Shown: positions 1 through 12,266, counted from the stretch's first letter. The stretch is DNA of 64,000 nucleotides from Sipunculus nudus (GCA_026874595.1 CM049306.1:101569142-101633141); one strand, 5' to 3'. The notes: generated by a model not told the origin, from the letters alone. A program made the numbers and translations.

Positions 1-960
1 ACTTGTTCCTTCCCACGAGTTGCCATTAAAATTCACTTTGCATAATGAGTTGGTGTCAACAAAATACATGTACTTTCATTTGCTGACATTATGCACATTT
101 GTAGATTCATGTAGTTTATACAAATATTGGTAGAAATATTCACCACACGTATGAGTCGGTGGTGCCAGGTTCAAGCTAGCTGATCTTTCATGGATGGATG
201 CTAAGAAAATGGTACAGTAAAACGGAAGATAGAGAGTCTAATTCACAAAACAAGGTTGAAAAATACAATGCACCCTCAGGTTCCAGACATGCATTCTTTC
301 TTCTTTAACTTGATTACCTAAAAATTCAGTACAAAGTTTGGTTTGAGTTTTTATCGACTTGATTGGTGATTGTAACTTTGCTGTGCTTTCAGCTTCTGAG
401 CTCTGGCAACCTTTGTACCTTCCCCTGTCAGTTTATGCCCACATGCAGAATGCTTGGGAAACTTGTATTTTAAACCATTCGCTTCATCAAGGAACATATA
501 TTAATGAGGATAGACTACTTCTCAATATTATTACTGTACAAAACAGTTTATACGTTTTTTTTATTTGTAATATTGCCAGCAAATTTTATAACCTTGCCTG
601 AATATTTTCTTTTATATTTTGCAGGACAAGAGCGTTTTGCTTCTAGTAAAACGCCCACAATTCCAACTTACTATCGGTTCTTTTTATCTTATGCGCAATG
701 TTTAGTCCGACCTAGAAACTTGCATTCAGTGCACATGAAGATAAATCCTTTCATTAAATGAAGCAAATATTTATTATTTCCAATTATCATTATATTTATT
801 CAAAGTGTGCATTATGTAAGCAAACGAAGTATTTTAAGACATCACTTGGAAATGCAAAGTTAGCTTATTGATATGAATCATAAACCAGAATATCAATGTA
901 GAAGATAAACGGCAAACTGCACAAGTGTCTACAAGTGTCCAGATTCTGTCATGCACCATC
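1..960. other. Intergenic sequence, no gene seen
   Basis: AT-rich sequence with only short open frames (up to 85 codons) that lack splice sites, family resemblance or start context. I see no repeat shared with the rest of the window here. Confidence 0.5.
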
Positions 961-974
961 ACCAAAGTACAAAG

Positions 975-1100
975 ATATATGGGGTTAGAACGTTGCCTCG
1001 TGGTTAATGACGTGTTTGTAGGTCTCGGTTCAAACCCCGTCGATGTCGCAATGGCATAATGGTGAAATCTCGCCACAAACCATGAGATTTTCTGTCTTAA
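975..1100 (+). repeat. tRNA-derived SINE fragment
   Basis: A degraded polymerase III A-box-like stretch (GGGGTTAGAACG, about 981-992) is followed 46 bases later by a good B box (GGTTCAAACCCC, 1027-1038). That is the spacing of a tRNA-like promoter. No tRNA cloverleaf or anticodon arm is convincing, so a SINE head is more likely than a functional tRNA. The 3' tail is unclear. Confidence 0.5.
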
Positions 1101-1324
1101 CGACAGGTTATGACTTCTTTCTAACAACATACCATCTTTATCATACGGATAACTTCATTCTCATTCAGTAGAAAGTGATACAAACAGGCCTAAATCATAC
1201 AGCATACAGCTTAATGTGGTGAGCCGCTAAATATGTACTGATTCTGTCTTCATGGCAGCAAAGAGTCTTGGTTGGAGCTGCACCGTCACCTCAACGCAAA
1301 AGAACCACAACTTACAAACAAGTA

Positions 1325-1545
1325 AAATTTCTTTTACATTGATTGTACTACTGGTTATAATAACTATTATACTAGGCACTTTCCGTGGTTCGGATGGCGA
1401 AGTGGTGGATGGAATCAGAGGACACGAAGAAAACAACCGACTCTGTATGGACCACAACAATCCACTCTCAAAGCAACAACGAGGACAGAACCTTCAGTCG
1501 CCAGTGAAGAGAGCCGAGCGTTTTACCAATCGACTGTCCTTTTCA
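1325..1545 (-). repeat. SINE, minus strand, same family as 60965-61200
   Basis: The segment shares the 'TTTCTTTTacATTGATTGTAC' region, the 'aggcactttccgtggttcgg' region and the A-box-like end (rc GGACAGTCgattGGTAAAACGC) with the copy at 60965-61200. Both are read on the minus strand. The B box is poor in this copy, so it is older or damaged. Short open frames over it on both strands are not genes. Confidence 0.55.
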
Positions 1546-1819
1546 TAACATTGAAAGAGACAAAGTGTTCAAATATTAAAATTAACAAATAAATTAAATT
1601 TCGGCAGGGAAATCAACAAATACGTTTTACCGTTAGATGTGCTGGTAAAAAAGGGTAATTTTAGCACAATTTCAATACCAACAAAATCAGACTTCATTCA
1701 CACATGCATGATACAGACCTGGAACCCTTATAAATAAATTTTCGATTGTAATAACATAGAAACAGTGCACATGCAATGCATTCCAGGACAAATATAACCG
1801 ACTATATTGGTATTTTATA

Positions 1820-2180
1820 TTTCGGTGGCCATCTTGGCTGCCATCTTGCAGTTTTAGCAAGATATTGTGAATTCCGCTCGGCCCCATATCTGAACATATA
1901 CAGTATGGTCTGTAAAATTATTATGCCAAGTTTCATTCTTCTTACTAGGTTTTCATTTCAATTCTTCTCAATACGTAGCTGAACTGTTTGACTAATGGGA
2001 ATATTACCAAATTCGTGATAAAAACCAGCTAATGAGTACCTGGAGAGGGTTGGAACCTCAAATATTGAATAAAAAAAAACATATTGTTAGAGTACTTGCA
2101 ATGCTTTCTCGGGACATTTTAACTCAAGTTATTGACATTTTCTAATTTGGCGGCCATCTTGGCCGCCATCTTGGATTTTG
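1820..2180. repeat. Clustered GCCATCTTG (YY1-like) motifs
   Basis: GGCCATCTTGGCTGCCATCT begins at 1827 and a second doublet of the same motif begins at 2151. Each is a tandem pair of the core (rc CAAGATGGC), which is the YY1 consensus. It sits in a repeat-like context next to the truncated family C element. Whether it is regulatory or just part of a repeat cannot be told from the sequence. Confidence 0.4.
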
Positions 2181-2269
2181 GCCAAGATAATTTATTTTCA
2201 GCTTTGCCCTATATCTGAAATTCATCAATAAGCACCAAAGAATACTTTTGCCAACTTTCATGCTTCTTT

Positions 2270-4254
2270 CAACTTTTGCACAATTCCTCCAAATATGTGA
2301 GCTTAACCGCTGGACTAAAATGGTTCAAGTTCAATGAATTTTGGCCGAATTACAGAAATTTGAACCTAGTCATTTGTCCAAAAAAGCATACTAAAATGAC
2401 AATCTCAGAAATGGCCAGAGCTATCGTCACCAAATTTTATGCCAGTGTTGGTCACATGAGTCATATATGAAATTCAGGTATTGGTGGCGCCACCTGCATT
2501 GACTTTTTTTGTGAGGGGGTCATTGGTCATCTGTATATTAACCCATAATTTCTCAGGAATAGCAGGGGCTATGATCCCTAGATTTTATGAAATAATCTGT
2601 CTCATATCAAATGTTGTGGGATTCAGCTTATTTTTTTGCTATCTGCATTTACTTAGATTTTATAGGGGAAAAGCTGGAAACCTTTAAAAGTCTTCTTGTA
2701 AACGGTCCAGCCAAATGGTTCAATATTTGACAAAAATGATTCCAGAGGCAAGCCCTCTCAAGTTCGTTCAAATGGTTTGCATTTGATGAATTTTAGTGGA
2801 GTTAAACGAATTTGAACAGTCATTTGGCCAAGTAAGTATACTGACATAGTTATCTCAGAAATGAAAGAAGCTAGCATTACAAAGTATTGTGCAAAAGTTG
2901 GTCACATGACTCATATTTGAAGTTGTAGATTTTGTGAAGCCACCTACATTGACCTGTTTTTTATGGGCAAAAACCTCATAATTTTAGCCTCTTTCAGCTT
3001 AAAATGTTTTTGATGAAACTGTCAAGTTGAATCGTTCAATTTTTCAAAAGAATTATCCTAGGACATGGTTCTTTCAATCATATCAGAAAAGCTTAAGTTG
3101 GTCTTATGGCCATTATCATGTCTATTTCAAACTGAGGACTGCAAAACTGTTCTTCTACAAAATTATTGTTTCAATTATAACTTCTGTAACATTGTACAAA
3201 AATTATTCTTAGGTATCCTTTGTTCAAGTTTACTTGAATGATTTTCTGTAGAATTATTAGACCTTTAACAATGAAAGAACTGCATCATTTGTTATTTAAG
3301 TTATTTTGATAAAAAGTTTATGAATATGTCAGCTTGAAAAAAAAGCATTTTAGCCAAAGTCTTTCAGTATGTGTAAACAGATTTACCAACAGGCCAAGAT
3401 TGTGTTTGTATCTTTAAATAGGTTGAGAAACTGCCAACTGTTTCAGATTTGGCAAAAGATCAAGAGTTCATTCAGTGCAGCCAAATATAGGTCAAGAGTT
3501 CAGTCAGTGCAGCCAGATATAGGTCAAGAGTTCAGTCAGTGCAGCCAAGCCACAATGCATGTGATCACATCATGGGTGACATGTGAACACCTCATGGCCA
3601 CCATGTGATCACCTCATGGGTGTCATGCCCCTCATGACTGCATGTGGACTACCAACTGTGTTAGATTATGAAACAGGTCAAGAGTTCACTGAGTGCATCC
3701 AGGTACAGGTCGAAAGTTCACTCAGTCTAGCCAGGTGCAGGTCATGAGTTCACTTAGTGCAGTAGCCTGAGCAAGCTAGCAAATTTGTCACAGTTCACTC
3801 CGGGTAACTGCCTTTCTCACCCAAGCCTGGTCAGCCCCATGCATCAGGCTCAAGATCAGTTTGATGTATTGGCCTGATATTTTGACCTGGGTATGTGTCT
3901 TTGATGGCTTTCTCGTTCACAAGACAGGTGTTGCCACCTACAATGACATTTGCACAGTGTATGTGCCTGCTTATTTCTACAGAGGAATTTGATATATCAG
4001 CCTGAAATTGGATATATGTATATATCTCTGATAGCTTCGTTGTATACAAGACTGGTGGTGCCAACTACAATCATTTTTGTGTTGTGTGCACCCATGCCAG
4101 AATTTCAGCAGTGATGTTTGTGTAATTGTTTCTTATTCAAAATGTTTAGTACTTGCATTGTTCATATACATGAGAAGTAATGGTCCAGCATTGAAGCATT
4201 ACACCTGGTGTATTTTCCAATGCACAGGTTCGCACTAGGCCTGTAGGCCTTGTT
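2270..4254 (-). mobile_element. Family C Helitron-like element, 3'-truncated
   Basis: Read on the minus strand, its 5' end is at 4254: AACAAGGCCTACAGGCC, then GCGAACCTGTGC, identical in design to the intact copy at 13671-16272. The body matches that copy in inverse orientation, including the 'caagagttca(c/g)tcagtgcagcc' minirepeats (about 3460-3760) and the GGTGGCGCCACC palindrome at 2483. The 3' terminal motif (CACAGGTTCGC) is absent at the left edge, so the copy is truncated; the left limit is approximate. Confidence 0.65.
3465..3760. repeat. Short tandem repeats inside family C
   Basis: About five degenerate units of roughly 33 bases ('caagagttcagtcagtgcag' type) lie here. Their inverse counterparts are at 14150-14240 and 14500-14570. 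Next to them is a run of 'catgtgatcacctcatggg' units, also mirrored at 14390-14490. Confidence 0.65.
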
Positions 4255-4776
4255 TTTGTTTAGACTGTAGCTAGACAGTTCATTTAAACACACGAAGGCC
4301 GAAGATCGAAGGTCGCTAAATGCTAGCTGTTGCCTAGGCGTTGTATAAGTGATGGCGGCTAAGGCCTCGGGAATTGGCATATAAGCTTTTGTAAATAATG
4401 TTTCAGTTTTCCTTGCTATCACCTAAATGTTCATATATGGACATATTCAGAATGATATTTCATTTAAAGGGTTGTATAGCCAACTTATAATTTTGTGGAT
4501 TTCTTAAAACTGGTTGAATTTTTAAAAGTTAAAAATATATAAGTTCATATTCATGGATAACTTTAAAAAAATCTCAAATGTGACATGCTGTAGCTGAAAT
4601 ACATGCAATTCCATTTTTCAACATACTGAGCTTGTAAACAGATGCTCTAAAATATTTTTTTTTAAATTGTCTACTTAAACCGTGGCAAGACTTTTATTAA
4701 TAACAAGTGACTCGTGGGCAATGACGCTCAGCTGAATATGACATACAGGTGATGAATGTAATAATCATTAATGTTA

Positions 4777-4783
4777 TAATATA

Positions 4784-4836
<53 letters not shown>
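4777..4836. repeat. (TA)n microsatellite
   Basis: About 60 bases of nearly pure TA with a few early interruptions. Confidence 0.95.
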
Positions 4837-4839
<3 letters not shown>

Positions 4840-5105
4840 CTGGTGATAGATGTTTGTTAAGGAAACTTGAACAATGGATAGAATGACTTCCAGAGTGCTC
4901 AAAATTAGGCGTTTTGTCCATAAGCTTTAGGAAATAGGATACAGCGACCATACTCAGGGTTTCTAAGATTTACTCCTTGGATGATAAGTTGTATGTGTCT
5001 ATGTCCAACTGCTATGATTTGTGTTCATCTAACTTATCTGGTGCGCTAAAAGCTCACAGAATATGGGTCACAGTGACCTTATTTAGGGTTTCTAAGAAGA
5101 TTTAA

Positions 5106-5809
5106 TTACGCTCCCGAGGCAGCGGGAATCTTGCGCTTCTAAAGAAGCAACCGATTTTCACCCTGCCAGCTTTGACCGTTTATGATATATTTAGACACCA
5201 GATGGCGGTTCGTTTTCCACTGAAATAAACGTGCGTATGATGTGACAAGCAGCCAATCAGATGCCAATAAACAAACACTCGACAGGCATCCTGGCTCCGC
5301 CCATTGCTGCGCTTCAAGCGCCGCTTATTGAGTTTCCGGTCGAATTTAAATTGCTCCCTCTGCATTCTCGCATCATCGACCGATTCGATTATGACATTAT
5401 GACTGTGTTAGCGTAGCCATGTATCTGTTGTCTGCAGAACTGAAACCAGCAAGCGAGGTGTGCACGCAGCCTTTGTTGTTACGTTTCGTTTGAATTACAG
5501 CTCACCGGCCGAGCATCCCATGTGCCCAAGGCCCTAAGCAAACCACGTCAGGGGCAATTCTCTCTGAGCCGCCTGTGGCCTGTTCAGACGGTTACGCTGG
5601 GGGATGAGCTGTCACTCAAAAAGAAATTAATATGATTGGCCCTGTGTATTCCTCGCTTGGCTTTGTCTTCCAGCACAAGGTCTCATCTGATTGGACAAAA
5701 ATACAGTGCTCCCCTCTGGTGTTGCAATTCAGGATACGAGGTCATAACAAACAGCGCCTTACGATATAGGTAGTAGCCCTATAGGTAAAGCGCTGTGTAA
5801 AGAGCGTAA
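5106..5809 (-). mobile_element. MITE copy 1, 704 bp, 9-bp target duplication
   Basis: The ends are TTACGCTC and GAGCGTAA, a short terminal inverted repeat. The flanks give a 9-base duplication, AGATTTAAT, if the element is taken as TACGCTC to GAGCGTA. It is the reverse complement of 9367-10005 over almost its full length. A 61-codon open frame (5180-5365, minus) is kept in both copies with a single residue change (L/M in the middle). No transposase is present, so it must be non-autonomous. A 9-bp duplication would fit a Mutator-like helper, but the TIR is short for that class. Confidence 0.8.
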
Positions 5810-6589
5810 GATTTAATAGGCCCTCCCGGATCTTATATAAATTAAAATTTCCAGGTCCAGCCGCTTAAATTTGTGCCCGTATGACTAAAAGGGTGTTAAA
5901 TCATGTTGTGTCACACAGCTCACAGAATATAGTCACAGTGACTTTATTTTGGTTGCCCAAGGAGACATTACAGTCACGTTTCAGTGTCCAACATATAAGA
6001 CTTTCCGGATGCTCAAACTTTAGTTATCTGCTCGTACCTCACTGAATATAGGGCATCGTGAGCTTATCTCAGGTGTTGAACTTGAAGGAGAGACCTAGTT
6101 TCTGGTTTCTTTTGAGACTATTCATGGACCTCCCTTGATGTCAAGCTGGAAGATCTGTTAACAGATGACCACATCTTCAAAGGTCTCAAAAACAGAGAAA
6201 ACAAAATCGTAAAAAATCGAAAAAATACAGATGGCACCACCAGTCTGCGGAAACTGATGAAACATTCCATGACCAATATCCATGCAAAGAATCATGGTGA
6301 TCAATGCATTAGTTGTTCAGATATTTGAGCTTTTGTATCAAACTTTCCATTATTCTGGCGGGTACTTTGGAGCCCCATAGCTCAACGAATATTGGTATCA
6401 TAGGCCTAATTTCAGTTTCCAAGGAGATTTTTCATGGACCTCTCTGGATTTTAAGTGAGAAGATTCCAGGACCAGCGGTTACGTTTTGTGCCTGGTTAAC
6501 GGACGGACGGACAGACGGACGGACAGACGCTGGACAAAGGGTGATCCCAATAGCTCAGATGACTTCAATTCAGCTGAGCTAAAAATCTG

Positions 6590-7174
6590 AAACCATTAAG
6601 GTGTGAGCATAACCTTATCTGGTGACTGAGAAGATGCATCTGAAACTCTGATTTGAAGTAGATCAGAGTAAAACCTTTGGAGATGTAGCTTTACAAAAAA
6701 AAAGGTTTAAAATGGGGGATGGGGTTGTTGAGGTTTCACTGTAAGATTGCGTACATGGAACACTATCCTCTTTGTGCCAGCCCTATTTGAGTGATAGTTT
6801 TTAAAATCTTGCATTGCATATGAGATTTTAGGATTTCAAAATTGATAAAAAATGAAAAAAAAAATTAAGAATTCATTAAAAAATTCAAGAAAAAAGTGTG
6901 AACAAAACCTTATCAGCTCTTGAGACCTGCTACTAAAATTAGAAGTAGATCCCAGCACCTTTTGAGATACAGTGTAGCATATGAAACGTAAAAATTTTGT
7001 ATAAACAAATTCATAAAAAATTTAAAAATAATTTAAGTGTAAACAAAATCTAATCAACTCTGTAGACTGATAAGATGCACCTGCTATTATAATAAGAAGT
7101 AGATCCCAGTAAACCTTTTTTGAAAAATAGTGTCGCATATGATAAGTAAAAAATTTTTGTTTAAACAAATTAAT
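6590..7174. repeat. ~155-bp repeat spacer between family B copies
   Basis: About three diverged units with the shared phrase 'agaagtagatcccag' and '(g)catatgaaa(c)gtaaaaa'. A shorter version of the same spacer lies at 17195-17480, again between the end of one B copy and the start of the next, which suggests the B-spacer-B block has been duplicated. Confidence 0.6.
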
Positions 7175-7239
7175 AACAAGGGACCCATGGGTCACTGTGC
7201 TCAGCTGAAGTTGACCTTGAAGGAAAAAATCTAAAATAA

Positions 7240-8640
7240 TATCAATGTCACCAGAAATCGGTGACAATATGTACGGTGTTTTGTATCATAGTTTAACGAA
7301 GTCTGTTCTCTATTGATATTGACGTTAAACGTCATCCTAAAGCGTTGACAGGTCTTGACTGTATATATATATATTGTGTATTCTTGTATGGAATGCCATC
7401 GGCTATCAGCTGATTTATCCGTGTCACGCATCGTGTGTAATTATTTCTGGTATGTGGGTCGCCAAGGTGACGCTAACAGTCAAACTAGGTCACCTATATC
7501 CTTATATGGGACACTTGAGAAATGAGCCAATCAGAGAACCGGATCGCCGTATTGTGACGACGATTGTGACGTCAGAGTTCAGGGAGAGACGCTGGAAGCT
7601 GCCTTCAGTTGGGTCTTGAAGCTTGGGGTGGCAGCACGCACGAACGGGAGTATGAACATTGAAACGCCAGAAACGGCATAGAAGCAAGCTTCTGCATGAG
7701 GCAAGGACCCAGCTCATAAGAACTCAGCCGTGCTGCCGAAAGAGCTTCGTATTGGCGATATAGAGAGAGCTCGCTCGTCACCTGCCGGCCTAGTTCAGCT
7801 TGACCTAGAAACATAACCGCCGTAAGCCGTGAACCCATTGCTACACGAGCAAGGTCAAGGACTCTAAGCTCAACGTAAACAAAGGGCGCTATTGCATTCA
7901 TGTGATCGTAAACCTACCCGGGTCGCTGACAAGCAAGATCAGTTGAAGATCGCTAAACTCAGAAAGACTATATGCTGCTAACCATACGCTAGATTCTACA
8001 CAAAACAGTAACCAGAGATCTCTGAAGGAACTGGACTTTATTGGTTTTTATACAAACCACGGACTCAGTAAAAATATCCTGTAATTTTAATGTGAAGGAC
8101 TGTCGTATTGACACATCAACGCACACACACACATCTACATCTTTGTAAGTATTGTCTTGAATTATATTGTGAATTTAACCTGATGTCTCATAGTTTCTAT
8201 TGATCTGGGTGTATGATTGTCTGGTATTTTAATACACGTCCTTAAAAGAACCTGGAATGTCACCTGTAATGGCCGGGATCTAATTTCTTGATTAATGAAA
8301 TCAAGTGGCGAGCGTTAACCCATCCTATTGTTTTATAGGATATATCCGTTGTAAAGTTTTCACGTTAAGTTAGGGGTGACAATCAAATAGGGATAAAGTG
8401 TAAGAGAAAGAGGTAATATAGGCCATGGTAGGTTTATATGATTGCTTTGTATTGATGAGCTAGAAATTGTTGCAAATAATATTTTGTGACCTGACCATGT
8501 GTCTCCTAATGATGAAACTGAAGCTGAGCAGTTTGTGAACAAATGATCTGTACTATTACCATGATCATTAGTTGGCTTTTTAATTAACTGTTGACATTTC
8601 AGTAGTTAACACATTTGTTCAATTGAATATATTTTTTGTA
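7240..8640. other. Unassigned insert, possible LTR or promoter remnant
   Basis: This stretch has no match in other B copies and is higher in GC around 7500-7900. It holds a perfect CRE-like TGACGTCA (within 7560-7580), a CA-run near 8120, and 'tggcgagcgttaaccc' near 8305, a phrase reminiscent of the start of some LTR retrotransposon bodies. No terminal repeats were found. Open frames of 60-98 codons overlap each other and look like chance. Confidence 0.3.
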
Positions 8641-9351
8641 TAATATATATTATTAAATATATATGTATTTTTTTTATTTTATGAAATGTATACAGTTGAA
8701 ATGTAACTAATAAACAACATACATACAGGGCAAACAAAGCCTGATCTCCAATTCTGCTGAGGCAGGAAAATAATGAACAAATGTTTGTATTAGATCCTCA
8801 TTTTTTTATCACATCATTTTTTTTATTATAAGTTTATATTTCTATACATTTCCAATATAACATATATATCTGAATATAAAAATTGATTAATAATTCTCAA
8901 TTGAATCATCATAAATCCCACTCTTGTCAGATAACACCACATCATGCATACAAATGTTTATTTATTTTTTACCACAAAAATATATCTTTTGAATCCGCAA
9001 AACAATAAATATCTAAAAATAATACTTGATTTAGATTTCACAATTTTAAATTGTGTCATTATTTGAAACAAATCAGAAACCCTGGCATAGCTGACTTCCA
9101 GTGACCTGGAGTGGGACCCTGCATCTGTAATCAAAGCAAATAACTAAAATAGAGCCTCAAGAAAAAAATCAATTTTTAGCCTAATTTTCAAGCATTTATT
9201 TTCAAATTTCAGTTTTAAACAAATTAAATACTTATGTTTACATGCTGTGAAAATTAAATCAAAAGTACTTACAGGAAAAAAACTTGCCTTGGTCAAAGTT
9301 GGGCAAAATTTAAGGTACTGATTTTATTTTTATGCTATTAACTTAAAAAAT

Positions 9352-10295
9352 TTAGGCCAAAAAAAATTACGCTCTTTACACAGCGCTTTACCTATAGGGG
9401 AGCACTGTATTTTTGTCCAATCAGATGAGACCTTGTGCTGGAAGACAAAGCCAAGCGAGGAATACACAGGGCCAATCATATTAATTTCTTTTTGAGTGAC
9501 AGCTCATCCCCCAGCGTAACCGTCTGAACAGGCCACAGGCGGCTCAGAGAGAATTGCCCCTGACGTGGTTTGCTTAGGGCCTTGGGCACATAGGATGCTC
9601 GGCCAGTGAGCTGTAATTCAAACGAAACGTAACAACGAAGGCTGCGTGCACACCTCGCTTGCTGGTTTCAGTTCTGCAGACAACAGATACATGGCTACGC
9701 TAACACAGTCATAATGTCATAATCGAATCGGTCGATGATGCGAGAATGCAGAGGGAGCAATTTAAATTCGACCGGAAACTCAATAAGCGGCGCTTGAAGC
9801 GCAGCAATGGGCGGAGCCAGGATGCCTGTCGAGTGTTTGTTTATTGGCATATGATTGGCTGCTTGTCACATCATACGCACGTTTATTTCAGTGGAAAACG
9901 AACCGCCATCTGGTGTCTAAATATATCATAAACGGTCAAAGCTGGCAGGGTGAAAATCGGTTGCTTCTTTAGAAGCGCAAGATTTCCGCTGCCTCGGGAG
10001 CGTAAAAAAATAAAAGGTATGGTTCCACCCGCATCAATTTTAACCCCCCGCATCAAACATTTTTATTTTAGTTTTCATCCTACTAGAAGATAAAATAATA
10101 CAATTTTGATGCGATTTTCTTTGTTATGTAGTGTTTTTACCTGTTTAGCAGAAAAAATTGTTATTTTCATGCTTTACCTGATCATATGGCATTTTTTTAC
10201 AAAAAAAGGACAAAAATAAAATACCACTCGCAAGCTTTGATTTCTGAAAAAAAAATGCTTGGGGACCATACCGTTTTTATTTTTTTTTTGCCTTA
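9352..10295. mobile_element. GGTATGG inverted-repeat element, copy 1, disrupted
   Basis: The terminal repeats read TTAGGCCAAAAAAAA...GGTATGGT on the left and the complement on the right. The left terminal repeat is split in its A-tract by the MITE at 9367-10005. The inside (10020-10280) is the reverse complement of 44640-44890. Short, no coding capacity, so a MITE-like element. Confidence 0.7.
9367..10005 (+). mobile_element. MITE copy 2, 639 bp, inverted relative to copy 1
   Basis: Ends TTACGCTC and GAGCGTAA; reverse complement of 5106-5809. It lacks about 65 bases present in copy 1, lost between short CCCT/CCCTATAG matches. The insertion site is the A-tract of the GGTATGG element's terminal repeat, and the flanks fit duplication of an A-run plus T with slippage. 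The 61-codon frame (9746-9931, plus) is intact, beside a GGGCGGAGCC GC-box. Confidence 0.8.
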
Positions 10296-10820
10296 CAAAA
10301 TTCAGATATAATTTTGGGTAAACAATTGAATCCTAAGTAAACATAGTTATATACTTGGGAAAATAGATTCTAGTTTCAAATTTTTCATGTTAAGTGAGTA
10401 AATATTTTTCCTGATTATTTACAAAGTTCATTATGTCCGGGCCCATGACTTGAAGAAATTATACTTAACAGACTTAATTTCTGGCATGTACATAGGAACT
10501 ATATAGATTCCTATATATTTTATGGTAAATATGAGGAAAAACAGATGAGTGGTTTTAATATATGGCAGTCCTGAAGTGTGAAAATAGGTTTTTCCTTAAT
10601 TTCTCAAAGGAACAAAGTCGCAAAAACCCAGTTTTCCGCTGGTTGGAGATCTTGGGAACATCTAACATTATGCTGAATTTTGGATTCCTAGGTCTTACGG
10701 TTTCAAAACGTGCCAAAGCTACGGACGGACGGACAGCTAGATGGATGATGGACAATGGACCACGACTATATCTCAGATGACTTATAGTCAGCTGAGCTAA
10801 AATTGCAATAAAAAAAAACT

Positions 10821-12266
10821 AGAATACGGGTAGTTGACAAGCGACTACGTGTATCCACCAAAATCACAGTAGGACGGGTGAAGTGAGGCATTGATTGAGT
10901 GGCAAGGGGAAATAGAGTTATATGTGTTACATATTAGAATGGATCTCTGCCACGTTAACATGATTGTAGGTGGCGCCACCTATTATTTGAATTAGAAACT
11001 ATCCAAGATGTATACACATGCAAAATTTCAGGTGGAAAAGTCAAACCACTGCAGAGATATGAGTGATTTTATCCCACAGCAGACAAACAGATGGACGCTG
11101 TGCAAAAATGGCTTCAGGTGGCGCCACCATTTTTGTGTATATTATAAAGCTATCAAAGGGCTACATTTGTGTATTTTTTTTCCTGATTGGTCAAACGAGT
11201 CCGGAGATATAAGCATTAATGTCTGCAGCGTGAACGTGAATGAAGCTGACGCCACCTGTTATTTGAATGAGAAACTATCCAAGATGTATACACATGCAAA
11301 ATTTCAGTTGGAAAAGTCAAACCACTGCAGAGATATGAGTTATTTAACCCACAGCAGACAAACAGATGGTCGCTGTGCAAAAATGGCTGCAAATCGCGCC
11401 ACCATTTTTGTGTATGTTATAAAGCTATCTAAGGGCTACATTTGTGTAAAAAAATTTTTCCTGATTGGTGGAACGAGTTTGGAAATATAAGCATGGATGT
11501 CTACAGCGTGAACGTGAATGTAGGTGGCGCCACCTGTCATAAAATCAAGAAAACTATCCACGATGTATACGCATGCTGAATTTCAGGTAATTGGGTCAAA
11601 CCACTGCAGAGATATGAGTGATTTAACCCAAGGCAGACCAACAGATGGATGCTGTGCAAAAATGGCTGCAGGTGGCGCCACCATTTTTGATTATGTTATA
11701 AAGCTATCCAACGGCTACATTTGTGTAAAAATTTTCCTGATCGGTCAAATAGTTCCCGAGATATGAGCTTGGATGTCTGCAGCGTTAACGTGAATGTAGT
11801 CGGCGCCACCTGTCATAAAATCAAGAAAGCTATCTAGGATGTTTACACATGACAAATTTTAGGTGAATTGTCAAACCACTGCAGAGATATGAGTGATTTT
11901 AACCAAAAGCAGATGAACAGATGGACACTGCAAACATGTTTGCAGGTGGCGCCACTTTTTTTGTATGTTATAAAGCTATCTAAGGGCTACATTTGTGTAA
12001 AAAAATTCCTGATCGGTCAAACGGTTCCCGAGATATGTGGGTTTATGTGTGGAAACAGAAGCACAAACGGACGCTGGGCATAGGGGAAAGGTCAGAGGTC
12101 AAGGCTACTTGCTTAGGCACCAGTTCACATGTGACCCAATAATTTGTGTAAGTTTCGGAAAAATCTATCCAGTAGTCTCAGAGGAGTTCTCCGGAAACGA
12201 ACGAAGCAGCGGCAGAACTCGGTCAAAAACATAGTATCCGCAAAACTTCGTTTTGGCGGATACAAT
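10821..12266 (+). mobile_element. Family A Helitron-like element, complete
   Basis: 5' end: GTAGTTG-ACAAG-CGACTAC hairpin followed by GTATCCaCCAAAAT. 3' end: 13-bp hairpin GTATCCGCAAAAC-TTC-GTTTTGGCGGATAC (one bulged G) then AAT. The 5' GTATCCGCCAAAA motif is the inverse of the terminal GTTTTGGCGGATAC. The centre holds about four ~278-bp tandem units, each with two GGTGGCGCCACC-type palindromes. It lies directly between two family B elements. Open frames up to 160 codons here run through the repeats and are not recognisable proteins. Confidence 0.7.
10925..12060 (+). repeat. ~278-bp tandem array of family A
   Basis: Units are anchored by GGTGGCGCCACC or a one- or two-base variant near 10969, 11117, 11244, 11391, 11522, 11672, 11799 and 11946. 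Two anchors per unit, about 130-147 bases apart. Shared phrases are 'ccactgcagagatatgagtg' and 'gttcccgagatatgagc'. Confidence 0.85.

Larger units (their letters stand above)
4702..6585 (+). mobile_element. Family B Helitron-like element with nested MITE
   Basis: It starts AACAAGTGACTCGTGGGC followed by CGCTCAGCTGA, and ends after a GACGGACGG-rich stretch with AGCTCAG...CTGAGCT and AAAAA. These are the two ends that define family B. The inside carries a (TA)n microsatellite (4777-4836), a short inverted-repeat element at 5106-5809, and one copy (6100-6370) of the ~335-bp unit that is tandemly amplified at 17860-19815. Short open frames here are not conserved genes. Confidence 0.65.
7175..10802 (+). 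mobile_element. Family B element carrying nested insertions
   Basis: The 5' end is AACAAGGGACCCATGGGTC then GCTCAGCTGA. The 3' end is the hairpin CTCAGATGACT-TAT-AGTCAGCTGAG followed by CTAAAA. Body sequence at about 8740-9350 and 10296-10800 aligns with the B copies at 12281 and 16371. It is interrupted by an unrelated segment (about 7240-8640) and by the GGTATGG element (9352-10295), itself split by a MITE. Confidence 0.65.

Noticed and set aside
975-1045. Functional tRNA gene
   Set aside because: B box is good but the A box is altered and no cloverleaf with a clear anticodon stem can be drawn.
11008-11490. 160-codon frame in family A
   Set aside because: Runs through two copies of a non-coding tandem unit; not open in the corresponding units of other copies.
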